Shown here piece after piece: positions 35,862-44,028 of a stretch of DNA of 64,000 nt. A program made the position numbers and the translations under genes. Positions within the stretch are counted from its first letter, which is position 1; the number at the start of each line of letters is the position of its first letter. The stretch comes from Bradyrhizobium symbiodeficiens (GTDB taxonomy: Bacteria > Pseudomonadota > Alphaproteobacteria > Rhizobiales > Xanthobacteraceae): positions 932,501 through 996,500 of the forward strand of contig NZ_CP029427.2 in assembly GCF_002266465.3 (NCBI RefSeq), written 5' to 3'. The notes below the pieces were generated by a model. It was not told where the DNA came from. It saw nothing but the letters and a program-made list of their open reading frames with translations, and made no database searches.

Positions 35862-36098
35862 ATGGTTCCCGCCGTGTCTCACGCCCGTCATCACGACCAT
35901 GCCGACGGCCACTCCCATGGCCACGGGCATGCTCACGGGCACGACCACAGCCATGCCCATGTCCACGACGCTGCCTCTCCGCATCCCGCCCAAACGGCGC
36001 ACTGGTCGATCCTGCGCATGACGATGGCCGCGCGCCTTCTGGCCGCGCTCGCCGTCTGTGCCGTGCTCTGGGGCGTGGTCTTGCTGGCGATGAGGTGA
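35862..36098 (+). CDS. His-rich small membrane protein of the zinc operon
   Basis: 78 aa. The N-terminal 45 residues are built of His-Asp-Gly repeats (DGHSHGHGHAHGHDHSHAH), a likely Zn-binding segment. One transmembrane helix follows at the C-terminus (LLAALAVCAVLWGVVLLAM). There is no cleavable signal, so the His segment probably faces the cytosol. It is the first gene after the Zur box and ends three bases before the ABC ATPase start. It may buffer zinc entering through the transporter, which is inference. Confidence 0.82.
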   Translation: MVPAVSHARHHDHADGHSHGHGHAHGHDHSHAHVHDAASPHPAQTAHWSILRMTMAARLLAALAVCAVLWGVVLLAMR

Positions 36099-36100
36099 CT

Positions 36101-36856
36101 ATGGCGGCGCTGCACTTTCACAATGTCACGCTCGGCTACGACCGGCACCCGGCCGTGCACCATCTCAACGGCGAGGTCGCGCGGGGCGCGCTGGTCGCCG
36201 TAATCGGACCGAATGGCGCCGGCAAGTCGACCCTGCTGCGCGGCATCGTCGGCATCCTCCGGCCGCTCGACGGCAGCATTTATCTCGGCGGGCTCGACTC
36301 CCGCGATATCGCCTATCTGCCGCAGAGCGCGGAGATCGACCGCAGCTTCCCGATCTCGGTGTTCGACTTCGTCGGCACCGGGCTGTGGCGCGGGACCGGC
36401 CTGTTCGGCGGCATCGGCAAGGCCGCTCGCGGGAAGATCCTGGGCGCGATCGGCGCCGTTGGCCTCAACGGTTTCGAGAACCGCCCGATCGGCACGCTCT
36501 CGGGTGGCCAGATGCAGCGCGTGCTGTTCGCGCGCGTGCTGCTCCAGGACGCCTCGCTCATCGTGCTCGACGAGCCCTTCAACGCCATCGACAGCAAGAC
36601 CACGACCGACCTGCTCGCGCTGGTCGAGCGCTGGCACGGCGAGGGCCGCACCGTGCTGGCCGCGCTGCACGACATGGAGATGGTGCGCAACCATTTCAGC
36701 GAGACGCTGGTGCTGGCGCGCGGCCCCGTCGCGTGGGGACCGACGGCGGAGGTGCTGACGCCGGAAAACCTGCTGGTGGCGATGCGGATGTGCGAGGCGT
36801 TCGACGACACCGCCGCAGCCTGCGCAGGCGACGATATCAGCTCGCGGGCGGCGTGA
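36101..36856 (+). CDS. znuC: Zinc/manganese ABC transporter, ATP-binding protein
   Basis: 251 aa from the ATG at 36101; a GTG six bases earlier overlaps the previous stop. Walker A GPNGAGKST, Q-loop LPQS, signature LSGGQMQR, Walker B LIVLDEP and H-loop LHD are all intact. It energises metal uptake with the permease and binding protein that follow. Placement behind a Zur box supports zinc rather than manganese as the main substrate. Confidence 0.92.
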   Translation: MAALHFHNVTLGYDRHPAVHHLNGEVARGALVAVIGPNGAGKSTLLRGIVGILRPLDGSIYLGGLDSRDIAYLPQSAEIDRSFPISVFDFVGTGLWRGTGLFGGIGKAARGKILGAIGAVGLNGFENRPIGTLSGGQMQRVLFARVLLQDASLIVLDEPFNAIDSKTTTDLLALVERWHGEGRTVLAALHDMEMVRNHFSETLVLARGPVAWGPTAEVLTPENLLVAMRMCEAFDDTAAACAGDDISSRAA

Positions 36857-36862
36857 TCACCG

Positions 36863-37732
36863 ATGCTCTATGACGCGCTGATCGGCCCGTTCACCGAATT
36901 CGAGTTCATGCGGCGCGCGCTGGCCGCCGTGATCGCGCTCTCGCTGGCCGGTGCGCCGATCGGCGTCTTCCTGATGCTGCGGCGGATGAGCCTGGTCGGC
37001 GATGCCATGGCGCATGCGATCCTGCCGGGCGCCGCTGTCGGCTTCCTGCTTTCCGGCCTCAACCTGTTCGCGATGACGGCGGGCGGTTTGATCGCGGGCT
37101 TTGCCGTGGCGATCCTCGCCGGCGTGGTCGCGCGTTCGACCGGGCTGAAGGAGGACGCCTCGCTCGCAACTTTCTATCTGGCCTCGCTGGCGCTCGGCGT
37201 CACCATCGTCTCGATCAAGGGCACCAATATCGACCTGCTCCATGTCTTGTTCGGCAACATCCTCGCGATGGACGACCAGACGCTGCTGGTGGTGGCCTTC
37301 AACGCCACGGTGACGCTGCTGGTGCTCGCCGTGATCTACCGCCCGCTGGTGATCGAGAGCGTCGATCCCTTGTTCTTGCGCACTGTCAGCCGCGCCGGCG
37401 GTCCCGCGCATCTCGCCTTCCTTGCGCTGGTCGTGATCAACCTCGTCAACGGCTTTCAGGCGCTCGGCACGCTGCTTGCGGTCGGCCTGATGATCCTGCC
37501 GGCGGGTATCGCGCGGTTCTGGTCGCGCGATCTCACTGCCATGATCTGCATCGCGGTGGTCGCGGCTGCGATCTCGGGTTATGCCGGCCTCGTGTTGTCG
37601 TTCCAGACCCGCGTGCCGTCGGGCCCTGCGATCATCCTGGTCGCAACCATGCTCTACATCGTCTCCGTGCTGTTCGGCCGCGTCGGCGGCATCGTCCGGC
37701 AGCTGTTTCCCGGCCGGCATCTGGAAGCGTGA
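36863..37732 (+). CDS. znuB: Zinc ABC transporter, permease
   Basis: 289 aa with about eight membrane segments of the ABC-3 permease family (SLVGDAMAHAILPGAAVGF is the typical early motif, and ALGTLLAVGLMILPAGIARF the coupling region). It forms the inner-membrane channel. It starts six bases after the ATPase gene, and its stop overlaps the start of the binding protein gene. Confidence 0.92.
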   Translation: MLYDALIGPFTEFEFMRRALAAVIALSLAGAPIGVFLMLRRMSLVGDAMAHAILPGAAVGFLLSGLNLFAMTAGGLIAGFAVAILAGVVARSTGLKEDASLATFYLASLALGVTIVSIKGTNIDLLHVLFGNILAMDDQTLLVVAFNATVTLLVLAVIYRPLVIESVDPLFLRTVSRAGGPAHLAFLALVVINLVNGFQALGTLLAVGLMILPAGIARFWSRDLTAMICIAVVAAAISGYAGLVLSFQTRVPSGPAIILVATMLYIVSVLFGRVGGIVRQLFPGRHLEA

Positions 37733-38601
37733 CGGTGATGCGGCTCATCCTGCTTTGTGTGCTGTTGCTGGCTGCCTCGCCGCTGCGCGCCGCGGAGCGG
37801 CTCAACGTCGTCGCGAGCTTCTCGATCCTCGGCGACATCGTCCGCACCATCGGCGGCGACCGGGTCAACGTCACGACGCTGGTCGGCCCCGACAGCGACG
37901 TCCACGTCTACACGCCGGCGCCGAGCGATGCGAAGCGGATCGCTGATGCGAAGCTTGTCGTCGTCAACGGGCTCGGTCTCGAAGGCTGGCTGCCGCGCCT
38001 TGTGCAATCCTCCGGCAGCAAGGCAACAGTCGTCACCGCGAGCGCCGGCATCACGCCGCTGAAGCTCGGCTCGGCCCCAGATCCCCATGCCTGGCAGTCC
38101 GTCCCCAACGCCAAGGTCTACGCGACCGATATCGCCAATGCGCTGGCCGTGGCCGCGCCGGATGATGCGGAGTTCTTCCGGGCTCAGGCAAAAGCCTACC
38201 TGGAAAGGCTCGAAACGCTCGACCGCGAGGTCCGCGAGGCCGTGGCCAAGATCCCGCCGGACCGGCGCAAGGTGATCTCAACCCATGACGCCTTTGGCTA
38301 TTTTTCCGCCGAGTACGGTATCCAGTTCATCGCCCCCCTGGGCGTCTCCACCGAAACCGAGCCGAGCGCGCGCGACATCGCGGCCATCATCGGCCAGATC
38401 AAGGCCCAGAAAATACCGGCCGTGTTCCTGGAAAACATCAGCGATGACCGGCTGATCCGGCGGATCGCGGCGGAGACCGGCTCAAAAGTAGGCGGGACCC
38501 TGATTTCGGACGGTTTGACCGGCGAAAAGGGGCCTGCACCCACTTACATTGATATGGTCAGGCATAATATAAAGGCCCTGACCAGCGCGCTTGACCACTA
38601 A
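37729..38601 (+). CDS. znuA: Zinc ABC transporter, periplasmic binding protein
   Basis: 290 aa from a GTG that overlaps the permease stop (GTGA); an ATG nine bases later is possible and gives a tighter signal peptide (RLILLCVLLLAASPLRA). Cluster A-I metal-binding fold: His ligands in DVHVY, DPHAW and STHDAFGYF, and an acidic ligand in ISDGL. It lacks the long His-rich loop of ZnuA from enterobacteria. The His-rich function may be met by the small membrane protein of the same operon. Confidence 0.92.
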   Translation: MTVMRLILLCVLLLAASPLRAAERLNVVASFSILGDIVRTIGGDRVNVTTLVGPDSDVHVYTPAPSDAKRIADAKLVVVNGLGLEGWLPRLVQSSGSKATVVTASAGITPLKLGSAPDPHAWQSVPNAKVYATDIANALAVAAPDDAEFFRAQAKAYLERLETLDREVREAVAKIPPDRRKVISTHDAFGYFSAEYGIQFIAPLGVSTETEPSARDIAAIIGQIKAQKIPAVFLENISDDRLIRRIAAETGSKVGGTLISDGLTGEKGPAPTYIDMVRHNIKALTSALDH

Positions 38602-38655
38602 GGCAGGGGCCACCCCGCCTCGCGTCGCGCGAAAAAGCCCGATGTCGGAGTTGTT

Positions 38656-39696
38656 ATGTCTGAAGCGTCCCAGAAAATTCCCGTGACCGTCCTGACCGGC
38701 TATCTCGGTGCCGGCAAGACCACGCTCCTCAACCGCATCCTGTCGGAGAACCACGGCAAGAAATACGCCGTGATCGTCAACGAATTCGGCGAGATCGGCA
38801 TCGACAACGATCTCATCATCGGCGCCGACGAGGAAGTGTTCGAGATGAACAACGGCTGCATCTGCTGCACCGTGCGCGGCGACCTCGTCCGCATCATGGA
38901 CGGCCTGATGAAGCGCAAGGGCAAGTTCGACGCCATCATCGTCGAGACCACCGGCCTCGCCGATCCGGCGCCGGTCGCCCAGACCTTCTTCGTCGACGAG
39001 GACGTGCAGAAGAATGCGCGGCTCGACGCCGTGGTCACGGTGGCCGACGCCAAATGGCTGTCGGACCGGCTCAAGGACGCGCCCGAGGCCAAGAACCAGA
39101 TCGCCTTCGCCGACGTCATCGTGCTGAACAAGACCGATCTCGTCAGCAAGGGCGAGCTTGCCGAGGTCGAGGCCCGCATTCGCGCCATCAACCCCTATGC
39201 CAAGCTGCATCGCACCGAGCGCTGCGCGGTGGCCCTGGCCGACGTGCTCGACCGTGGTGCGTTCGACCTCGACCGCATCCTCGAAGTCGAGCCGGACTTT
39301 CTGAATGCCGACGATCATGACCACGACCATGATCACCACCACCACGGCCACGACCATCATCATGATCATGGCCACGGCCTGAAGCACTATCACGACGAGG
39401 ACATGCAGTCGCTGTCGCTCAAGACCGACAAGCCGCTCGATCCGAACGTGTTCATGCCCTGGCTGCAGAATTTGGTGCAGGTCGAGGGCGGCAAGATCCT
39501 GCGCTCCAAGGGGATTCTCTCCTTCCACGACGACGACGACCGCTACGTCTTCCAGGGCGTCCACATGATGCTGGAGGGCGACCATCAGCGGAAGTGGAAG
39601 GAGGGCGAGCCGCGCCAGAGCCGTCTCGTCTTCATCGGCCGCGAATTGCCGGAGAAGGCCATCCGCGAGGGTTTCGAGAGCTGCATCGTCTCGTGA
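38656..39696 (+). CDS. COG0523 (CobW-like) GTPase, probable zinc metallochaperone
   Basis: 346 aa. Walker A TGYLGAGKTTLLNR, metal-binding CxCC in NNGCICCTVRGDL, DxxG-like ETTGLADP and NKTD. A long His/Asp segment (about residues 220-250, DHDHDHHHHGHDHHHDHGHG) leads into the C-terminal CobW domain. In Zur-controlled contexts such GTPases hand zinc to essential enzymes. It follows znuA by 54 bp, and its stop overlaps the WD40 gene start by one base. Confidence 0.9.
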   Translation: MSEASQKIPVTVLTGYLGAGKTTLLNRILSENHGKKYAVIVNEFGEIGIDNDLIIGADEEVFEMNNGCICCTVRGDLVRIMDGLMKRKGKFDAIIVETTGLADPAPVAQTFFVDEDVQKNARLDAVVTVADAKWLSDRLKDAPEAKNQIAFADVIVLNKTDLVSKGELAEVEARIRAINPYAKLHRTERCAVALADVLDRGAFDLDRILEVEPDFLNADDHDHDHDHHHHGHDHHHDHGHGLKHYHDEDMQSLSLKTDKPLDPNVFMPWLQNLVQVEGGKILRSKGILSFHDDDDRYVFQGVHMMLEGDHQRKWKEGEPRQSRLVFIGRELPEKAIREGFESCIVS

Positions 39697-40715
39697 TGAA
39701 AGAGTTTACGCCGGCCCCCGATTCCGCCTCGATCGTCTCCGTCACGGATCGCGTCAAGCCTGTTACGCTCGGCATGGGCGTGACCTCGGTGCATTTCCTC
39801 GGAGATCGCGCCGCCTTCGTCGGTGGCGAGGAGAACGTCGCGTTCGTCGATGACAAGGGCGAGATCAGCACGGTCACTGTTCACAGCGGCGGCATTCTCT
39901 CCACCGCCTGCGACGGCAAGCGCCTCGTGATGGGCGGCGACGACGGCAAGGTCGTCTCGCTCGACGCCAAGGGCGAGGTGACGCTGCTCGCCACCGATCC
40001 GAAGCGGCGCTGGATCGATGCGGTGGCGCTGCATGCGGACGGCGCCTTCGCCTGGTCGGCCGGCAAGACGGCTTTCGTCAAGAGCGGCAAGACCGAGGAG
40101 AAGTCGCTCGAGGTTCCCTCGACCGTCGGCGGCCTCGCGTTCGCGCCGAAGGGCCTGCGGCTCGCGATCGCCCATTACAACGGCGCAACGCTGTGGTTTC
40201 CGAACATGGAGGGCTCAGCCGAATTCCTGCCCTGGGCCGGATCGCATCTCGGCGTCACCTTCAGCCCGGACAACAAATTCCTGGTCACCACGATGCACGA
40301 GTCGGCGCTGCACGGCTGGCGCCTCGCCGATAACAGGCACATGCGCATGACCGGCTATCCCGGCCGCGTCCGTTCGATGTCATGGAGCGCGGGCGGCAAG
40401 GGATTGGCGACCTCGGGTGCCGACACCGTCATCATATGGCCGTTCGCCAGCAAGGACGGCCCGATGGGTAAGGAGCCCGCGATGCTGGCGCCGTTGCAGG
40501 CGCGGGTCTCCGTGGTGGCCTGCCATCCGAAGAACGACATCCTCGCCGCCGGCTACAGCGACGGCACCGTGCTGATGGTGCGGCTGGAGGATGGTGCGGA
40601 AATCCTGGTCCGCCGCAACGGCACCCCACCCGTGGCCGCGCTCGCCTGGAACGCCAAGGGCACGCTGCTCGCATTTGCGGATGAAAACGGGGACGGCGGC
40701 CTTCTCGAGCTTTAA
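39696..40715 (+). CDS. WD40 repeat protein coupled to the COG0523 GTPase
   Basis: 339 aa from the ATG in TGATG. It has repeated blade-like segments such as LAFAPKGLRLAIAHYNGATLWF, LGVTFSPDNKFLVTTMHESALHGW and MSWSAGGKGLATSGADTVIIWPF, consistent with a seven-bladed WD40 propeller. There is no signal peptide, so it is cytosolic, unlike the periplasmic propeller AztD of other zinc systems. The coupling to the GTPase suggests it is a scaffold or client-recognition partner for zinc delivery. This is inference. Confidence 0.85.
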   Translation: MKEFTPAPDSASIVSVTDRVKPVTLGMGVTSVHFLGDRAAFVGGEENVAFVDDKGEISTVTVHSGGILSTACDGKRLVMGGDDGKVVSLDAKGEVTLLATDPKRRWIDAVALHADGAFAWSAGKTAFVKSGKTEEKSLEVPSTVGGLAFAPKGLRLAIAHYNGATLWFPNMEGSAEFLPWAGSHLGVTFSPDNKFLVTTMHESALHGWRLADNRHMRMTGYPGRVRSMSWSAGGKGLATSGADTVIIWPFASKDGPMGKEPAMLAPLQARVSVVACHPKNDILAAGYSDGTVLMVRLEDGAEILVRRNGTPPVAALAWNAKGTLLAFADENGDGGLLEL

Positions 40716-40746
40716 TCTGTCATCGCTCTGACCGTATAGGGGGACC

Positions 40747-41463
40747 ATGCGGTTTCTGACGACGTTCCAGATTGCTGACTTCGCCGACACGCTGGTCAGC
40801 CTGACCACGGCCTTCGTGCTGGGCACGCTGATCGGCGCCGAGCGGCAATATCGCCAGCGCACCGCCGGCCTGCGCACCAATGTGCTGGTCGCGGTCGGCG
40901 CGGCCGCCTTCGTCGATCTCGCCATGCAGCTGGACGGCGCCGACGGCGCGGTCCGGGTGATTGCCTATGTCGTCTCGGGCATCGGCTTCCTCGGCGCCGG
41001 CGTCATCATGAAGCAGGGCATGGACGTGCGTGGGCTCAACACTGCTGCCACGCTGTGGGCCTCGGCTGCGGTCGGCTCCTGTGCCGGCGCCGACATGATC
41101 GCGCAAGCGGCCGCGCTGACCGTGTTCGTCATCGCCGGCAACACCATGCTGCGCCCGCTGGTCAACGCCATCAACCGCATCCCGCTGAACGAGAAGGCCT
41201 CCGAGGCAACCTATTACTTCAAGCTCGCTGTCGCGACCGACGCGCTCCCCGATATGCGTGATCGTCTCGTCGAAAAGCTGGAGGCTGCGAAATATCCGGT
41301 GGCCGATATCGACGTGGTCGAGATCGGCGAAGATAATCTGGAGATCGTGGCCAAGCTGGTCGCGACGGCTGTCGATCCGAACGAGCTGAACGCGGTGGCG
41401 ACCGCTCTCCAGCACCTGCCGGGCGTACGCCACGCCACCTGGGAGGTCAGCACTTCGGACTGA
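40747..41463 (+). CDS. MgtC/SapB family membrane protein
   Basis: 238 aa. The N-terminal half has four membrane segments with the family's LIGAERQYRQRTAGLRTNVLV and GIGFLGAGVIMKQG motifs. The C-terminal cytosolic domain (from about residue 150) looks ACT-like (DIDVVEIGEDNLEIVAKLVA). MgtC proteins help growth at low Mg2+ and interfere with the F1F0 ATP synthase in some bacteria. It follows the zinc operon by 31 bp, so it may be read through from it. Confidence 0.88.
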   Translation: MRFLTTFQIADFADTLVSLTTAFVLGTLIGAERQYRQRTAGLRTNVLVAVGAAAFVDLAMQLDGADGAVRVIAYVVSGIGFLGAGVIMKQGMDVRGLNTAATLWASAAVGSCAGADMIAQAAALTVFVIAGNTMLRPLVNAINRIPLNEKASEATYYFKLAVATDALPDMRDRLVEKLEAAKYPVADIDVVEIGEDNLEIVAKLVATAVDPNELNAVATALQHLPGVRHATWEVSTSD

Positions 41464-41511
41464 GCGCGGCGTTTTGGCGCGCGACCGGGCGGTTCCCGCT
41501 TGAGCGGCTAC

Positions 41512-41536
41512 GGAACCGCGGCCCGGCGACTTCGTT
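41512..41536 (+). promoter_or_regulatory. EcfG-dependent promoter of the small anchored protein
   Basis: GGAAC at 41512-41516, a 16-bp spacer and CGTT at 41533-41536, an exact consensus match. It ends 29 bp before the ATG at 41566. Confidence 0.75.
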
Positions 41537-41565
41537 GATCTCGCAGACAAAAGGCGGTGATCGAC

Positions 41566-41892
41566 ATGATCGGCAATGACAAGCGCAGACTGAAACTCGA
41601 CTTCATGATCGCCTGCTCGATGCTTGCGGCCGGCGTCGTGATATCGGGGGTATCGATTGCGCAAATCCGCGCTGAAGGTCGCATGGATCTGGCGCAGGCG
41701 ACGCAGCCGCTGCAGGGTACGCCGTCCGACGATCAGAACAAGCCTGCCGAAGCCAAGCCCGGCGGCGACCGTCCGACCACACCGGCTCCAGAGCCGGCGC
41801 GCCCGGACCAGCAGACCCAGGGCACGGCGACCAAGCCGGCACTGCCGCCAGCACCGGCTGAGAAGATCGCGCCGCCGATGGAGAAGAAGTAG
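41566..41892 (+). CDS. Small membrane-anchored Pro/Ala-rich protein
   Basis: 108 aa from the ATG at 41566 (the frame opens with a GTG nine bases earlier). One N-terminal transmembrane segment (FMIACSMLAAGVVISGVSIA) anchors a disordered, proline-rich tail with alternating acidic and lysine residues (PAEAKPGGDRPTTPAPEPAR). The tail probably lies in the periplasm. Family unknown. An exact EcfG promoter precedes it, so it is a candidate general stress response protein. Confidence 0.72.
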   Translation: MIGNDKRRLKLDFMIACSMLAAGVVISGVSIAQIRAEGRMDLAQATQPLQGTPSDDQNKPAEAKPGGDRPTTPAPEPARPDQQTQGTATKPALPPAPAEKIAPPMEKK

Positions 41893-41910
41893 GGAGTTCG
41901 CGCTAGCAGC

Positions 41911-41999
41911 ATCATGGCCGGGCTTGTCCCGGCCATCCACGTTTTTGGCATGCTGCAAAGCAAGTCCGTGGATGCCCGGAACAAGCCCGGGCATGACGG
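41911..41999. repeat. Palindromic intergenic repeat, family A copy 3
   Basis: The arms ATCATGGCCGGGCTTGTCC and GAACAAGCCCGGGCATGACG pair as in the copies at 1794-1883 and 2752-2840. It lies between the convergent small-protein gene and hss. Confidence 0.85.
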
Positions 42000-42005
42000 C
42001 GGTGA

Positions 42006-43448
42006 TTACCGCACCAAGATATTTCGGAACTGCCAGGGATCGCTGGTGTCGATATCTTCCGGGAACAGTCCGGGCCGGTCCGTCAGCGGCGTCCAGTCGG
42101 TGTAGAAACCCTTCACCGGGCCGAGATAGGGCAGCTGGATTTCCAGCAGGCGATCGAAATCCATCTCGTCGGCTTCGACGATACCTTCCCTGGGGTTCTC
42201 CAGCGCCCACACCATGCCGCCGAGCACGGCGGAGGTCACCTGCAGGCCGGTGGCGTTCTGATAGGGCGCGAGCTTGCGGGTCTCCTCGATGGAGAGCTGC
42301 GAGCCGTACCAATAGGCATTGTTGTCGTGGCCGAACAGCAGCACGCCGAGTTCGTCGATACCGTCGACGATCTCGTTCTCGTCGAGGATGTGGTGCTTCT
42401 CCTGCATCTTCGCGGCGCGGCCGAACATTTCGTGCAGCGACAGCACGGCATCGTCTGCCGGATGGTAGGCATAGTGGCAAGTCGGCCGGTAGACCGCATT
42501 GCCCGAGGCGTCGCGCACGGTGAAGTAATCGGCGATCGAGATCGACTCGTTGTGGGTGACGAGGAAGCCATATTGCGCGCCGCGGGTCGGGCACCAGGTC
42601 CGCACGCGCGTGTTGGCGCCGGGCTGCATCAGATAGATGGCAGCGCCGCAGCCGGCTTCGTGGGTCCGCGCATTCTCCGGCATCCATTTTTCGTGGGTGC
42701 CCCAGCCGAGTTCGGACGGCTGCACGCCTTCCGACAGGAAACCTTCCACGGACCAGGTGTTGACGAAGACGTCGGGCTCCTTCGGCGTCTTGGAGCGCTG
42801 GGTGTCACGTTCGGCGATGTGGATGCCCTTGATGCCGGCCTGCCGCATCAGATCCGCCCATTCGGCCTTGGTCTTGGGCTTGGGGGCGTTGAGCTTGAGG
42901 TCAGCGGCGACATTGAGCAGCGCCTGCTTGACGAAGAAGGAGACCATGCCGGGATTGGCGCCGCAGCAGGAGACGGCGGTCGTCGAGCCCGCAGGGCGCG
43001 CGCGCTTGGCGGCCAGCGTCGCTTCGCGCAGGGCGTAATTTGAGCGTGCCTCCGGGCCCTTGGAGGCATCAAAATAGAAGCCGAGCCAGGGCTCGTTGAC
43101 GGTGTCGATATAAAGCGCGCCGAGCTCGTTGCAGAGCTCCATGATGTCGGTCGAGCCGGTATCGACCGACAGATTGACGCAAAAGCCCTGGCCGCCGCCT
43201 TCGGTGAGCAGCGGCGTCAGCAACTCGCGATAATTGTCCTTGGTCACGGCCTTCTGGATGAAGCGCACATTGTGCTTCTCGCAATGTGCCTTGCGGCCCT
43301 CGTCCTTGGGATCGATCACGGTGACGCGCGACTTGTCGTAATCGAGATGCCGCTCGATCAGCGGCAACGTGCCTTTGCCGATGGAGCCGAAGCCGACCAT
43401 GACGATGGGACCGGTGATCTTCGCGTAGATCTGCGAGGCGGGGCTCAT
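42006..43448 (-). CDS. hss: Homospermidine synthase
   Basis: 480 aa, full length for the bacterial enzyme. It has an N-terminal NAD-binding GFGSIGKGTLPLIERH and conserved CGANPGMVSFFVKQAL and NVAADL regions. It joins two putrescines (or spermidine and putrescine) into sym-homospermidine with release of ammonia, using bound NAD+. Homospermidine is a major polyamine in rhizobia. In the same direction and within 2.5 kb lie RidA, a GNAT and the ornithine decarboxylase that supplies putrescine. Confidence 0.95.
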   Translation of the reverse strand: MSPASQIYAKITGPIVMVGFGSIGKGTLPLIERHLDYDKSRVTVIDPKDEGRKAHCEKHNVRFIQKAVTKDNYRELLTPLLTEGGGQGFCVNLSVDTGSTDIMELCNELGALYIDTVNEPWLGFYFDASKGPEARSNYALREATLAAKRARPAGSTTAVSCCGANPGMVSFFVKQALLNVAADLKLNAPKPKTKAEWADLMRQAGIKGIHIAERDTQRSKTPKEPDVFVNTWSVEGFLSEGVQPSELGWGTHEKWMPENARTHEAGCGAAIYLMQPGANTRVRTWCPTRGAQYGFLVTHNESISIADYFTVRDASGNAVYRPTCHYAYHPADDAVLSLHEMFGRAAKMQEKHHILDENEIVDGIDELGVLLFGHDNNAYWYGSQLSIEETRKLAPYQNATGLQVTSAVLGGMVWALENPREGIVEADEMDFDRLLEIQLPYLGPVKGFYTDWTPLTDRPGLFPEDIDTSDPWQFRNILVR

Positions 43449-43492
43449 GGGATGGTTTCTCCGGAACGTGCTGGCGACAAAGGGTGAGGGGA

Positions 43493-43882
43493 TCAGGCGC
43501 TGCGGCGCTTGGCGGTGGCTTCGATCTCGACCTTCATCTCGGGCTTGTAGAGCGCCGAGACGACGAGAAGCGTTGCGGCCGGGCGAATCTCGCCGAGGAC
43601 TTCGCCGCAGACCGCGAAATGGGCGTCCGCGTCCTTGATGTCGGTGAGGTAGTAGGTCACGCGGACGATGTCGGCCATCTCGAATCCGCCCTCCTTCAGG
43701 GCCGCTTCGATGGTCTTGAAGCAGTTGCGTGACTGGCTGGTGACATCGGCCGGCATGCTCATGGTCGCGTAGTCATAGCCCGTCGTTCCCGCGACGAAGG
43801 CGAAGTCGCCGTCGATCACGGCGCGGCTGTAGCCGGCGGTCTTCTCGAACGGGGAGCCGGTGGAGATCAGGCGACGGGACAT
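43493..43882 (-). CDS. RidA family protein
   Basis: 129 aa from the ATG at 43882 (MSRRLISTGSPFEKTAGYSR). Family positions recognisable: VAGTTGYD near residue 32, QSRNCFKTIEAALKEGG, and VRVTYYLTDI. The Arg expected in the PxTR motif of active deaminases is not seen; the corresponding segment reads EIRPAATLLVVSAL, so it may be a non-RidA subfamily member. Position 44 bp upstream of hss suggests dealing with reactive imines from polyamine or PLP chemistry. Confidence 0.83.
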   Translation of the reverse strand: MSRRLISTGSPFEKTAGYSRAVIDGDFAFVAGTTGYDYATMSMPADVTSQSRNCFKTIEAALKEGGFEMADIVRVTYYLTDIKDADAHFAVCGEVLGEIRPAATLLVVSALYKPEMKVEIEATAKRRSA

Positions 43883-44028
43883 GGGTTTAGGTCTCAACTG
43901 AACGGGTGTTTCGCGGGTTAAAGGGCGTTTCCGGGGCTCGCGCAACCCCAAAGGAATAGAGCTTAGCGCAGGCGCGGCTGGCCGTGGCCGCTCAATGTGG
44001 CTTCGGCCGTCGCCATCATGGCAATCCC

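Noticed and set aside
38560..38580. TCAGGCATAATATAAAGG as a second Zur box before the COG0523 gene
   Set aside because: Only half of the palindrome matches and it lies inside the znuA coding sequence.
39300..39390. Regular CATGATCACC-like repeats, CRISPR- or VNTR-like at first sight
   Set aside because: They encode the His/Asp-rich linker of the COG0523 GTPase in frame; the same holds for 50286-50440 in the NicO gene.
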